A stretch of 64,000 bases of DNA from NCBI GenBank assembly GCA_964016885.1, contig OZ024743.1, positions 186,450,755 through 186,514,754 of the forward strand, given 5' to 3'. Below are positions 55,561 through 63,274 of the stretch, piece after piece (position 1 is the stretch's first letter; each line of letters opens with the position of its first letter). The notes under the pieces are model-generated. The model worked only from the letters and a program-made list of their open reading frames with translations, was not told where the DNA came from and made no database searches. A program made the position numbers and the translations under genes. Source of the DNA: Eledone cirrhosa (Eukaryota; Mollusca; Cephalopoda; Octopoda; Eledonidae).

Positions 55561-55590
55561 AATGATGATGATGAGGATGATGATAATATA
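55560..55590 (+). repeat. 3' tail of LINE copy 1 with ATG-type microsatellite
   Basis: Directly after the stop codon comes AATGATGATGATGAGGATG. Together with the preceding AAAGCGGACGTAA it is the reverse complement of the CATCATCAT and TTTTACGTCCG start of the dispersed repeat at 55,757 and 52,847. Copy 1 therefore has almost no 3' untranslated region compared with copy 2, where about 300 bp lie between the stop and the tail. Confidence 0.75.
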
Positions 55591-55609
55591 TGTATATATA
55601 TTTATATCT

Positions 55610-55699
<90 letters not shown>

Positions 55700-55756
55700 G
55701 TATATATATATCTATATATCTATATATGTATATATATAATATATGTATATATATTT
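55591..55756. repeat. AT microsatellite between the two LINE tails
   Basis: About 165 bp of TATATA with TATATATG, TATATTTA and TATATATC interruptions. It separates the two convergent LINE 3' ends. Open frames here are artefacts. Confidence 0.95.
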
Positions 55757-56061
55757 ATCATCATCATCATCATCATCACCGTTTTACGTCCGTTCTTCCA
55801 CGCTAGCATGAGTTAGACGGGTTGTCCTGTTGTGGGCAGTGTCTGGTCGGCTGACCATGCCTTGCTCATACAGGAACTGATTTGGCTTGATTTCTACAGC
55901 TGGATGCCTTTCCTAACACCAACCTCATTTACAGTGAGTGCTGGGTGCTTCTTCGTGGCGCCTACACGTCCACTTTACAGTGTGGGCTGGGTGCTTTTTT
56001 GCCGTGGCACCTCCACGACCACCTTGCAGTGGGGGGTGTGGGGGCATATTGTCTATATGCT
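55757..56061 (-). repeat. 3' untranslated region and CAT tail of LINE copy 2 (cephalopod dispersed-repeat sequence)
   Basis: Read on the plus strand it begins with CAT repeats, then GTTTTACGTCCGTTCTTCC, GCTAGCATGAGTTAGACGG, TGACCATGCCTTGCTCATAC, CTGGATGCCTTTCCTAACACC and CTCCACGACCACCTTGCAG. This is the sequence I recognise as an abundant cephalopod interspersed repeat. It is contiguous with the LINE coding region, whose stop lies at 56,062-56,064. The internal CTGGGTGCTT words (55,941 and 55,988) show a short internal duplication of about 47 bp. Confidence 0.85.
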
Positions 56062-57624
56062 TCAGCTTGTACCCATGGGAGGTCGGGTACTCTGTATTAC
56101 TGCGTGACGCCAGAGGTCACGGTCATGTGTCATCGCCTTTGAGAGGTGTAATTGGGTAAGGTCGGCTTTTATCACCTCATCCCAGGTCATCTTGGGTCTC
56201 CCCACTCCACGGTTTCCATCGACTTCTAGTGATCTTCATTTTTTTATGCAGCTGTCATCCTTCATACGCATCACATGTCCATACCAACGCAACCGCCTCT
56301 CCTGCACACAGCATTTGATTCCTCTTATGCTCAGTCTCTCTCTCAATTCATTTATGCTTTGTCGTTCGCGTATATTACTATTACACATCCATCGGAGCAT
56401 GCAGGCTTCGTTTCTCTCTAATCTACGTAAGTCTTCCACCTTCAGCGCCCAGGTCTCACTACCATGCAACATCGCTGTTCGGATACATGCATCATACAGT
56501 TTGCCTTTCATTTTGAGGGAGAAGCCTTTTGCAGCTAGCAGTGGTAGTAGTTCCCTAAACTTCTTCCATCCCGTTCTTACCCTAGTTATTGTACTTTCTG
56601 AACACCCACCTCCGCTGCTAATTCGGTCACCTAGGTAGCAGAAGCTGTCTACTGTTTCTACAGAGCCCTCCCAGAGATTGGTGGTACCTGTTTCCTGTGG
56701 CTGTTTGCTGCTTGCTGTCCCAGCACAGCTGCTGCATGTGAAGCCTACATTCTTAATTAAGCTTCCTGAGATCCCGCTACATCTCTTGTGTACCCATTGT
56801 TTGCATTTGGGGCAGAGAATGGAGTTCCTACCTACACATTTCCTTCATACTGAACAAGGCCATTTCCCTGAGGGGATCTGGGTTCTGTTTTCTCGTCTAC
56901 TTACAAAGACCTTAGTCTTTGTCATGTTGACTTTGAGACTCTTTCTTTCTAGTCCCTGCTTCCAAGTTTGGAATTTCTTCTCTAGTTCTACCATAGATTC
57001 AGCTATAAGTGCGAGGTCATCAGCATACAGGAGTTCCCATGGGCATCCGGTCTTAAACTCCTCCGTTATTGCCTGCAGGACTATGATGAACAGGAGGGGA
57101 CTAAGAACAGAGCCCTGTATGCTAAATTCCTCGCTATACTCATTGCTAATCCTAACTTTGCTGACTGCTCCTCTATACATGGCTTGTACCGCTTTCACAA
57201 GCCATTCACGTGGAACTCTGTCATAGGCTTTCTCAAGATCGGCGAATGCCTGGTAGAGTGGCTTACTTTTAGCTAGGTACTTTTCCTGTAACTGCCTCAC
57301 AAGGAAGAGGGCATCAGTGGTGCCTCTTCCTGGTACAAACCCAAATTGCATCTTGTCTAGTTTCACCCAGTCCCTAATCAACTGTGCTATAACTCTTTCT
57401 GTTACTTCCATGACCTGGTCCATCAGCTTTATACCTCTATAGTTTCCTCTATCTAGTGCATCACCTTTACCTTTGTAGCAGTTGACAATGATGCTACTGC
57501 ACCAATCTTTTGGTATGACACCTTCTAGTATTACCTGGTTAACAATACGTGTGGTTATAGTGTGACCTACAGACCCAGATGCCTTCAGCATCTCGGCAGC
57601 TATACCCGATGGACCGGTTGCCTT
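56062..57624 (-). pseudogene. LINE copy 2, RT, zinc knuckle and C-terminal domain, one frame with two stops
   Basis: The frame runs from about 57,624 (KATGPSGIAAEMLK) to the TGA at 56,062-56,064 and is broken only by TGA at 56,845-56,847 and at 56,236-56,238. RT motifs are NYRGIKLMDQVM, MQFGFVPGRGTTDALF, AFADLEKAYDRV, QGSVLSPLLF and LLYADDLALIAE. Relative to copy 1 it lacks about 13 residues after the KAYDRV motif and the VGVHQ block before QGS, so the enzyme would be inactive even without the stops. The first stop replaces the second Cys of the knuckle; the rest (C-x2-C-x4-H-x2-C) follows in frame, then YLGDRIS, TGWKKFRELLPLL, LYDACIRTAMLHGSETWA and ERRLRWYGHVMRM. After the second stop come VGRPKMTWDEVIKADL and HDRDLWRHAV. 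Confidence 0.88.
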
Positions 57625-57648
57625 GTACTGCTGGCCCCTCTATAGGGT

Positions 57649-57941
57649 CTACTGGGGTAGGGTCTCTTCTTCCCATGCATTCTCCTCATTTAGTAATCTA
57701 TCATAATGACTCTTCCATGCATCTTTCTTCTCAGCACTTGTGAGGGCAAGCTCACCTTTATCATTCCAGATACACTTCTCTCCAATGACATCACAACTAT
57801 CTCTGACACACTGCCTCACAATCTTGAACACCTCCTGTTTCTGGTCCTCACGTTGCAAAACATGCTTGAATTTTCTATCCTCTGCTTCCCTCCTAGCTAA
57901 GTATACTTGTCGCCTAGCTTCCCTCTTGGTCTCTATGTAAT

Positions 57942-57942
<1 letters not shown>
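57649..57942 (-). pseudogene. LINE copy 2, pre-RT linker fragment
   Basis: Translating leftward from 57,942 gives IETKREARRQVYLARREAED, then REDQKQEVFKIVRQCV, then KKDAWKSHYDRLLNEENAW. This is collinear with 53,585-53,870 of copy 1. A single-base frameshift at about 57,660 and a deletion near 57,625 separate it from the RT frame. The 5' side ends at the CT microsatellite, so the element is 5'-truncated about 250 nt further in than copy 1. Confidence 0.82.
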
Positions 57943-57945
<3 letters not shown>

Positions 57946-58039
<94 letters not shown>

Positions 58040-58074
58040 CATGCATGTGTGTGTATATATATATATATATATAT
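57946..58074. repeat. (CT)n followed by (TA)n microsatellite
   Basis: About 49 bp of pure CT (57,946-57,994) joined to TA repeats with one TTTATATATACATGCATG interruption, ending at 58,074. It lies at the 5' breakpoint of LINE copy 2, mirroring the TA tract at the 5' breakpoint of copy 1. Confidence 0.97.
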
Positions 58075-58213
58075 AACAAAGAAGATGTGGTAAGAAACCA
58101 GGTGGACCATGACACACCAGAGTACTTGATACTTAGGGTAGTAGAATGGGTAATAGGAAAAGAGTCAGGACCCCGACAGCTGAGCTCCAGCCATTTCCAC
58201 AGCTAGATCTGAA
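58075..58213. other. Short unique segment containing a block shared with 51,950-51,995
   Basis: Contains GAGTCAGGACCCC, GCTGAGCTCCAGCC and ACAGCT in the same order and spacing as at about 51,950-51,995 (AGTCAGGACCCC, GCTGAGCTCCGGCC, ACAGCT). The shared stretch is about 45 bp. It is probably a piece of a dispersed repeat. No gene is visible. Confidence 0.5.
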
Positions 58214-58316
58214 CACCTCAGAGAGAAACCTGAGAAATGTTGTGGGCAGCTGTTCGATTTATTCAAAATAAATTGAACAGTTGCCTACCACAATTCTCAG
58301 GTTTCTCTCTGAGGTG
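58214..58316. repeat. Near-perfect inverted repeat, 50-bp arms and 3-nt loop
   Basis: Left arm 58,214-58,263 starts CACCTCAGAGAGAAACCTGAG. Right arm 58,267-58,316 ends TCAGGTTTCTCTCTGAGGTG. About 45 of 50 positions pair, including the outer 21 without mismatch. The loop is CAA. It could be a foldback (MITE-like) element or the stem of a hairpin RNA. No flanking target duplication is obvious. Confidence 0.9.
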
Positions 58317-58620
58317 CCCCCTACAGACTCCCCTTGATAATGGATGGTATATGCAAAGATATTTGGGATTATTAAAAATTGCGAAGGTAACTTCTTACCA
58401 TCCCCACTCTTTAACTTTACTTCACTGTGTTTTTTCTCTTCTCTTACTTTCTTTTTACCTTTGCATTTTTACCAAACACACATTGTCGGGCATACAAATA
58501 AACAAATGTATTTGTATTTGTATCTCATATTCCACAATGCTTCAAGCAAACTACCAGTCTTTATATATATATATGTAAAAGGTAAACAGAAATAACAAAA
58601 ATAACAAAACAAATGGCACT
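58317..58620. other. Unique AT-rich segment, no gene seen
   Basis: Pyrimidine-rich sequence (TTTTTTCTCTTCTCTTACTT) and a short TATATA stretch at 58,562. Open frames of 80-110 codons across it have no domain and overlap each other; I treat them as chance. Confidence 0.45.
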
Positions 58621-58800
58621 GTAGAGGGAAGAAATATATTAGTTTAATACTTGAAATAGCAGGAAGAGAGCCTTAACATTTCGAACACTAGTCCTTCATC
58701 TGAAGATAGAGTTAGCAATAGAAGATAAATAGAAAGTAAAGAGTGATAAGAGGCAGGAATGGAGAAAAATGAAGAGAAAAGAAATGTGCATATTCAGTCG
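58621..58800 (-). repeat. Dispersed-repeat fragment with a hammerhead-like core remnant
   Basis: Read on the minus strand, 58,679-58,703 contains CAGATGAAGGACTAGTG followed by TTCGAAATG. The arrangement core, GGAC/GTTC stem, GAAA resembles the hammerhead-like motifs known from the terminal repeats of Penelope-like elements. The core has A instead of U at its second position and one additional A, so activity is unlikely. The surrounding purine-rich sequence looks like repeat debris. Ends are approximate. Confidence 0.35.
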
Positions 58801-58929
58801 GCCATCTATCTATCTATCTAGAGTTGATAAAATACCAGACAGGATCGTCCTCGAGGAAGATGTCATCTCCATTTTCGTGTAGGGGAAAACCACATACTTA
58901 AAGGCCTTTTGCCCTCTCTTAAACAAACC

Positions 58930-59760
58930 GAGGACAAACAAGGTGTTATTACCAACCCCAACATCAACACTCCAAACCAAATACAACAGAAACACCTGCA
59001 ACATCCACTTCCACACCACCACAGACCAGAGAAAATCACACACACAAAATCCCACTGAAAAACCCTCCATTCCCCCCCCCCCCCCCCTGTCAAATACTTC
59101 CACAAACACCTGCACAAACACTCCATCACACAACATACCCCTCCCATCTACCCCTGATTCAGAAGTCTCAGATACGGGAACCTCTACATCTCCAAGTAAG
59201 AATGAAGAGGAACCCCAAAAATCCCCAAAACAAAAAAGACACAAAAACATCTACAGAAAACATGCACACACCCAACCCCACCATAAACACACCGCCACAA
59301 ACGACAAACACACCAACAACTCAATCACCACCAACACAACCAAACACTTCACCAACAAAACAAACACCCACACCACCACAATCACAAACCCCAACCACAA
59401 AAAGAAAACTACAATACAGAAACAGTACACATAAAAAACAAAACACACTACACATACATAAAAACAAGAAACAAAGAACTGGTGGAAACTGTCCGAAAGG
59501 ACCCCACAGTACAAACGGAAGGGAAAACCTTCCCCACCAACTACCCACCCCCAAACCTCAAACTTATCAGGGTAACAACCCTACAGTATGAAACTTTAAA
59601 AGAGAACTTCCCACATGATGTGCCCCCCCCCCCCCCCCCCCCTTGCCAAAAGCCCTTAACCGTGTCCTGCTAAAAGGATTCCCTCCCTCCCCAAACACCA
59701 CCAATCTGGACATGGAGATCGAACAACCCGACCTCCAGGAAACGAAAAGGTAAGTGTTCC
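58930..59760 (+). other. A/C-rich, almost G-free stretch, possibly 5' region or ORF1 remnant of the following LINE
   Basis: From about 58,930 to 59,480 the plus strand is nearly all A, C and T with very little G. It yields overlapping low-complexity frames rich in Thr, Pro, Asn and His (58,943-59,434, 59,202-59,591, 59,482-59,673). One contains TPDSEVSDTGTSTSPSKNEE, which looks less random. Runs of 16 C (59,072-59,087) and 20 C (59,623-59,642) interrupt it. The position immediately before an APE-RT LINE would suit its ORF1 or 5' untranslated region, but I recognise no RRM, zinc knuckle or coiled coil. Function unknown. Confidence 0.4.
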
Positions 59761-59793
59761 TACCTTTTCTCTCCTTAACTCTTCTTCACCAAC

Positions 59794-60541
59794 ATGGCGA
59801 CTATACAAGCTGGATGTTTGAATGTACGTGGCCTGGGCATATCCTGGAAACAGAGCCAGCTTTTAAAAGATCTAAGGTCACATTGTATAGATGTGATAGC
59901 CATCACCGAGTCCAGAATTCACGACAAGCAGCAGCTAACCCCCATGTTCGATGATTTTGAGGTCTACGCATCTCTCTGTCAGCCAGGAGGTGGAGGGGGA
60001 GTTGCTGTTCTGTTTCGAAAAAACTTGAATCTCAAAATACAGACGATTCACTTGGACCCGGAGGGCAGCCTGGTTGTCCTGGACGTGAATGGTAGTGAAG
60101 GTGGAGCTTTCAGACTGGTGGCCGTATATGCCCCGACTGGAACATCGTGACCAGAGTTCTTCAAGCGTCTGGAGCCATTCCTGGGAACGTCTCGCTCCTT
60201 AGTGTTAGTGGGGGACTGGAATGGCATCTTAGACGCACGTTGGGACTATGTAGGAGCTTGTGATAATAGAGGGGGTGTAATAGCCTAAAAAATCTCATCA
60301 GCCAATTCCAACTGGCTGATAGATATCGACTAAACTTCCCAAGTGCACCACTGTGGACGTGGAGCAACCGCACAGGGCCTTCTAGATCGTATTTAGATAG
60401 AATTTTAATTAAACAGAATGATAAGGAAACATTAAGCTGTCCACAAATGCACATGGTTGCCTATTCAGACCACAAATTAGTCACCTGCGTAGTCAAGCTT
60501 GATAGAAACATAGACAGGGACCCGGAAGCTAAACATGTCGC
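59794..60541 (+). pseudogene. Endonuclease (APE) domain of the 59.8-kb LINE
   Basis: From ATG 59,794 the frame reads MATIQAGCLNVRGLG. Catalytic-type motifs are visible in order: LNVRG (residues 9-13), ITESR (Glu 39), VYAPTG (112-116), GDWN (60,211-60,222) and SDHKLV (SDH at 60,465-60,473). This is the full set expected for an exonuclease/endonuclease/phosphatase-fold LINE nuclease that nicks target DNA. Damage: TGA at 60,148-60,150, probably a decayed CGA arginine codon, and a one-base frameshift at about 60,285, after which LWTWSNRTGPSRSYLDRIL continues in another frame. The ATG start is supported by the usual position of the LNxRG motif. Confidence 0.85.
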
Positions 60542-61010
60542 TCCCGGCGCGTAAGGCCTACAGTAAACGGATTAGCACCTTAGTTAAGTGCCAGTTGACG
60601 GGGGCGATCGTCAACAACAGGTGGTGGAGCTCTCTCAAGAGAGCAATTAGAATAGAATCGATAGCATTTAGCAAGGAAGTAGCTTTAGAAAAAAACAAAA
60701 CTGAAAAGGAACTGGTAGTTAAAATAGAAGAGGCACTTAGGAATGGCAGTACAGCTGACGTGCTAGCGGCGAGAGAACGGCACTAGACCAGTTTTTCAAC
60801 GTGAAACACGAAGGTTGTATTGTCAGAAGTAGAACATGTGCTCTAAGAAACGAGGGAGGCAAAGCTGTTACCTGGGCTCGAGTGGCAGAGGCGAAAAGTG
60901 GCAACAAATCCACTATTCGGTCTTTGCAAGACAAAGATGGACGCATTCTACTTGAATCCAGCAGCATTTTGCACAACTGTTCGGGCAAAGCGGTACATCG
61001 AGCGAGGTGA
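60542..61010 (+). pseudogene. Linker between endonuclease and RT, three frames
   Basis: Two open pieces in different frames, 60,535-60,786 (ARKAYSKRISTLVKCQL, WWSSLKRAIRIESIAF, charged, helix-like) and 60,801-61,010 (FNVKHEGCIVRSRTCALRN, SGNKSTIRSLQDKDGRIL). The second resembles the LQD-x-DGR block that precedes the RT in many LINEs. Frameshifts at about 60,785 and 61,000 separate the parts. Confidence 0.65.
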
Positions 61011-61936
61011 TGGACTTCAGTTCCTACCTCGACGGCGTACCGCGACTCTCGAGCACGGATGCGGAGAGCTGCGATAGGCCGATCACAGCGGGCGAAATAG
61101 AAGATGCCCTAGGCCACTGCGGGAAACGCAAATCATCCGGTTTAGATGGTCTACCCTATGAGTTTTATATAGGCATGCCAGACTTGTTCTCTGGCATCCT
61201 CGAAGTGGTCTACTGCAACTGGCAGCAAAACAGGAGGATTCCCAGTTCTGTAGGCAGAGGCGTAGTAACGCTGATCAGGAAAGATGAGGACAAGGGGGAT
61301 GAGATAAGCAATTCCAGGCCCATAACTCTGCTCAACACAGAGTTAAAGATTTTGGCCAAGGTGTTAGCAACGAGGCTGGCGCTTGCCACCGAGAACCTGG
61401 TAGGGGAAGTGCAAACATGTGCAATCCCGACCAGGTCCATACACGACAACCTCCACCTCATGCGATACATCATAGAGAGGGTAAGGTGTAAACCTGGCTT
61501 CGGTGGGGCTCTGATCAATTTAGATCAGTCTAAGGCATTTGATAGGGTCAACCATCAATACTTGGAAGCAGTTCTCAAGGCGGCCGGCTTCGGTCCCGTC
61601 TTCAGAGGCTGGATTGCTGCCATGCACACTAGCATCTGCTCGGCTGTCAAGGTGAATGGCTACCTATCGGAGCCATTCTAAATCATGCGTTCCATCCGTC
61701 AGGGATGCCCTCTTTCCTCCATTCTGTATATACTGACTCTCGAGCCATTACTGTGGAAGTTGGAGCTGTTGCATGGCATCCCGATTGAACCAGGACTATG
61801 GAAAGTAGCGTCGGCCGATGCCGACTATGTAACCGTAATGGTGTCGAAAACCTCGGAAATCGGGGTATTCGGCAACCTATTACAGGAATACGAAACGTTG
61901 ACAGGAGTAAGACTAAACCCAAACAAGTCTGTTTGA
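61007..61936 (+). pseudogene. Reverse transcriptase of the 59.8-kb LINE, catalytic box altered
   Basis: One frame from 61,007 to 61,936 with a single TAA at 61,679-61,681. Motifs are ITAGEIEDALGHCGKRKSSG, GLPYEFY, NSRPITLLNTELKILAK, IHDNLHLMRYI, ALINLDQSKAFDRVNH, SIRQGCPLSSILY and finally SADADYVTVMVS. In an active RT of this type the last motif would be F/Y-A-D-D; here the aromatic residue is Asp and the second catalytic Asp is Tyr. The enzyme is therefore dead apart from the stop. The reading ends at TGA 61,934-61,936, immediately followed by unrelated sequence. Confidence 0.87.
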
Positions 61937-61937
61937 T

Positions 61938-61984
61938 AAGAATGACTTTTCTGTTGGTTGTTATTGTGTAATGGGCAAGTGTTT

Positions 61985-62040
<56 letters not shown>

Positions 62041-62076
62041 TCTTGGTTCCTCTGAAATAGTGATGGATATATGAAT
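61938..62076. repeat. Short spacer and (TA)n microsatellite
   Basis: Unique AT-rich sequence, then TA repeats at about 61,987-62,036, then a short spacer that runs into the left arm of the foldback at 62,077. Confidence 0.85.
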
Positions 62077-62266
62077 GTATATATAGTATATTTGATAATA
62101 TAATGTATGTTGAATTAAAAACATTTTGAAGACCATTCGCTATGAATTTTAAAGTATTGCCAAAAATAGGTAAGTGACATAGTCACTATTTTAAAATTCA
62201 TAGTGAATGGTTTTCAAAATGTTCTTAATTAAACATATAGTATATTATCAAATATACTATATATAC
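62077..62266. repeat. Foldback element: 80-bp inverted-repeat arms, 30-nt centre
   Basis: Left arm 62,077-62,156 starts GTATATATAGTATATTTGAT. Right arm 62,187-62,266 is its near-complement and ends TCAAATATACTATATATAC. About 70 of 80 positions pair, including ACATTTTGAA, ACCATTC and CTATGAATTTTAAA blocks. The centre contains its own small dyad (GTGAC/GTCAC). Weak similarity continues outwards for about ten bases. It has the shape of a MITE or palindromic foldback. It sits between a TA tract and a TATC tract. Confidence 0.9.
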
Positions 62267-62267
62267 A

Positions 62268-62271
62268 TTTA

Positions 62272-62354
<83 letters not shown>

Positions 62355-62387
62355 ATATATCTATTTAGCTATCTATCTATCTATATA

Positions 62388-62420
<33 letters not shown>

Positions 62421-62481
62421 CTATTTATATATCTATCTATCTATATCTCTCTCTCTATATATATCTATATCTATATATATA

Positions 62482-62552
<71 letters not shown>
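62268..62552. repeat. (TATC)n, TATATATC and (TA)n compound microsatellite
   Basis: Pure TATC units from about 62,270 to 62,353, then mixed TATC, TATATATC and TATTTA units, then about 70 bp of TA ending at 62,552. It is probably highly polymorphic. Confidence 0.97.
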
Positions 62553-62556
<4 letters not shown>

Positions 62557-62800
62557 AAATGTGGAGAGGAGGCACACGAGTTAGGATATATATATATATG
62601 AAAACAGGGAGAAAGAGACGATTATGAGGAAGAAAAATATATATTTTTCCTTTTTTTTGTCTCTCTCTCTCTCTTTTTTCTGGGTTAGAAAATGATTAAA
62701 ACGAAATGTTTTACTTTGTGTGAAGTGTTAAGGTATTGGTTGATTTATTTATTATTTAACAATGGCATTTATTTATCTATTTATATATTTAATTATTGTC
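62553..62800. other. AT-rich segment, possible SINE scrap at its start; no gene
   Basis: Begins ATAATAAAATGTGGAGAGG and GGCACACGAGTTAGG, which faintly recalls the start of tRNA-derived cephalopod SINEs, but only about 30 bp match. The rest is AT-rich with pyrimidine runs (62,641-62,685). Confidence 0.35.
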
Positions 62801-62844
62801 TATTACCGGTTTCTGCATTTATATGCATTATCAAATGATAGTGA
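62801..62844 (-). other. Degenerate hammerhead-ribozyme-like motif
   Basis: On the minus strand: TTTGATAA (62,828-62,835), a perfect 5-bp stem TGCAT/ATGCA (62,823-62,827 with 62,814-62,818), then GAAA (62,810-62,813) and CCGGTAATA. A hammerhead needs CUGANGA, stem II, GAAA. Here the core has U for C and A for G at two essential positions, so self-cleavage is not expected. The placement 3' of a GIY-YIG frame supports a decayed Penelope terminal repeat. Confidence 0.4.
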
Positions 62845-62918
62845 AATGTGTGGTGTCGCACATGTTAAACAGAAGGTGCAGAAAGAATAATGTTATATAC
62901 AAACAAGGTTTAAGAAGT

Positions 62919-62996
62919 GAAAAGAAAAAAGAAAAAAGAAAAAAGAAAAAAGAAAAAAGAAAAAAGAAAAAAGAAAAAAGAAAAAAGGAAAAAAAA
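62919..62996. repeat. (GAAAAAA)n heptamer microsatellite
   Basis: About ten copies of a 7-bp unit of one G and six A, ending in a longer A run. Reading frames here are Lys/Glu/Arg or Phe/Ser-rich artefacts. Confidence 0.95.
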
Positions 62997-63274
62997 CCGT
63001 GCATAATGTGGAACGTAAAAAGTCAATGTGGAAGCACAGTCATTGAAGTTAAACAGTTCAAAATGTGTTAATATCGCAAGAGTGTTTAGTTGAACCATGG
63101 TTCCGTAAAGGGGGCAAATGGTGGACTGTGGTTTGATATGATTTCCCTTTTTAGAGAGTTAATATACAGGGGGAAGCAATTCTTGCTGGGTGATATTTAA
63201 TTTATTTAAGAAAAAAGATTAGGTAGGGTGTGAGGGAGGTAACTCTTGTAAATGTTTGATGGTTTTTTGCAGTT

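Larger units (their letters stand above)
53339..55590 (+). mobile_element. 5'-truncated non-LTR retrotransposon copy 1 (RTE-like, decayed)
   Basis: A LINE copy that starts inside its coding region at the edge of a TA microsatellite and runs to a 3' tail with AAGCGGACGTAAAATGATG and an ATG/GAT microsatellite. The order is N-terminal linker, reverse transcriptase, zinc knuckle, conserved C-terminal domain, short 3' end. No endonuclease is present on the 5' side, as expected from 5' truncation during target-primed reverse transcription. The coding sequence is broken by one in-frame stop and two frameshifts. The assignment to the RTE clade is tentative; it rests on the short microsatellite 3' tail and the general look of the RT. 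Confidence 0.85.
55757..57945 (-). mobile_element. 5'-truncated non-LTR retrotransposon copy 2 (same family, opposite strand)
   Basis: A second member of the LINE family, reading right to left. Its 5' breakpoint abuts a CT/TA microsatellite at 57,946. Its 3' end is a CAT (ATG on its own strand) microsatellite at 55,757-55,778. It has the same domain order as copy 1: linker, RT, zinc knuckle, C-terminal domain. It then has an untranslated 3' region of about 300 bp. Damage includes two internal TGA stops, a deletion at the start of the RT (about 57,625), and in-frame deletions within the RT. The two copies are clearly diverged from each other, so they are independent insertions rather than one inverted duplication. 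Confidence 0.87.
59794..61937 (+). mobile_element. APE-type non-LTR retrotransposon, decayed and cut off at the 3' side (L1/Tx1-like, tentative)
   Basis: A second LINE type, unrelated in sequence to the copies at 53-58 kb. It has an N-terminal apurinic-type endonuclease (59,794-60,540), a linker (60,540-61,010) and RT motifs (61,010-61,936). The sequence stops right after the motif LNPNKSV, so the thumb and everything after it are missing. LINE copies are normally truncated at the 5' end, so loss of the 3' end points to a later deletion or rearrangement. The clade assignment is by look of the RT (RPITLLN, IHDNLHL, LINLDQSKAFDRV, RQGCPLS) and could be wrong. Confidence 0.8.

Noticed and set aside
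56192..57226. Plus-strand frames of 148 and 182 codons opposite LINE copy 2
   Set aside because: Antisense shadows of the minus-strand RT and C-terminal domain.
58810..59554. Minus-strand Cys/Val/Phe-rich frames opposite the A/C-rich stretch
   Set aside because: They follow from the base skew of the strand; no domain is present.
62910..63098. Phe/Ser-rich minus frame and Lys/Glu-rich plus frame
   Set aside because: Translation of the GAAAAAA heptamer repeat.
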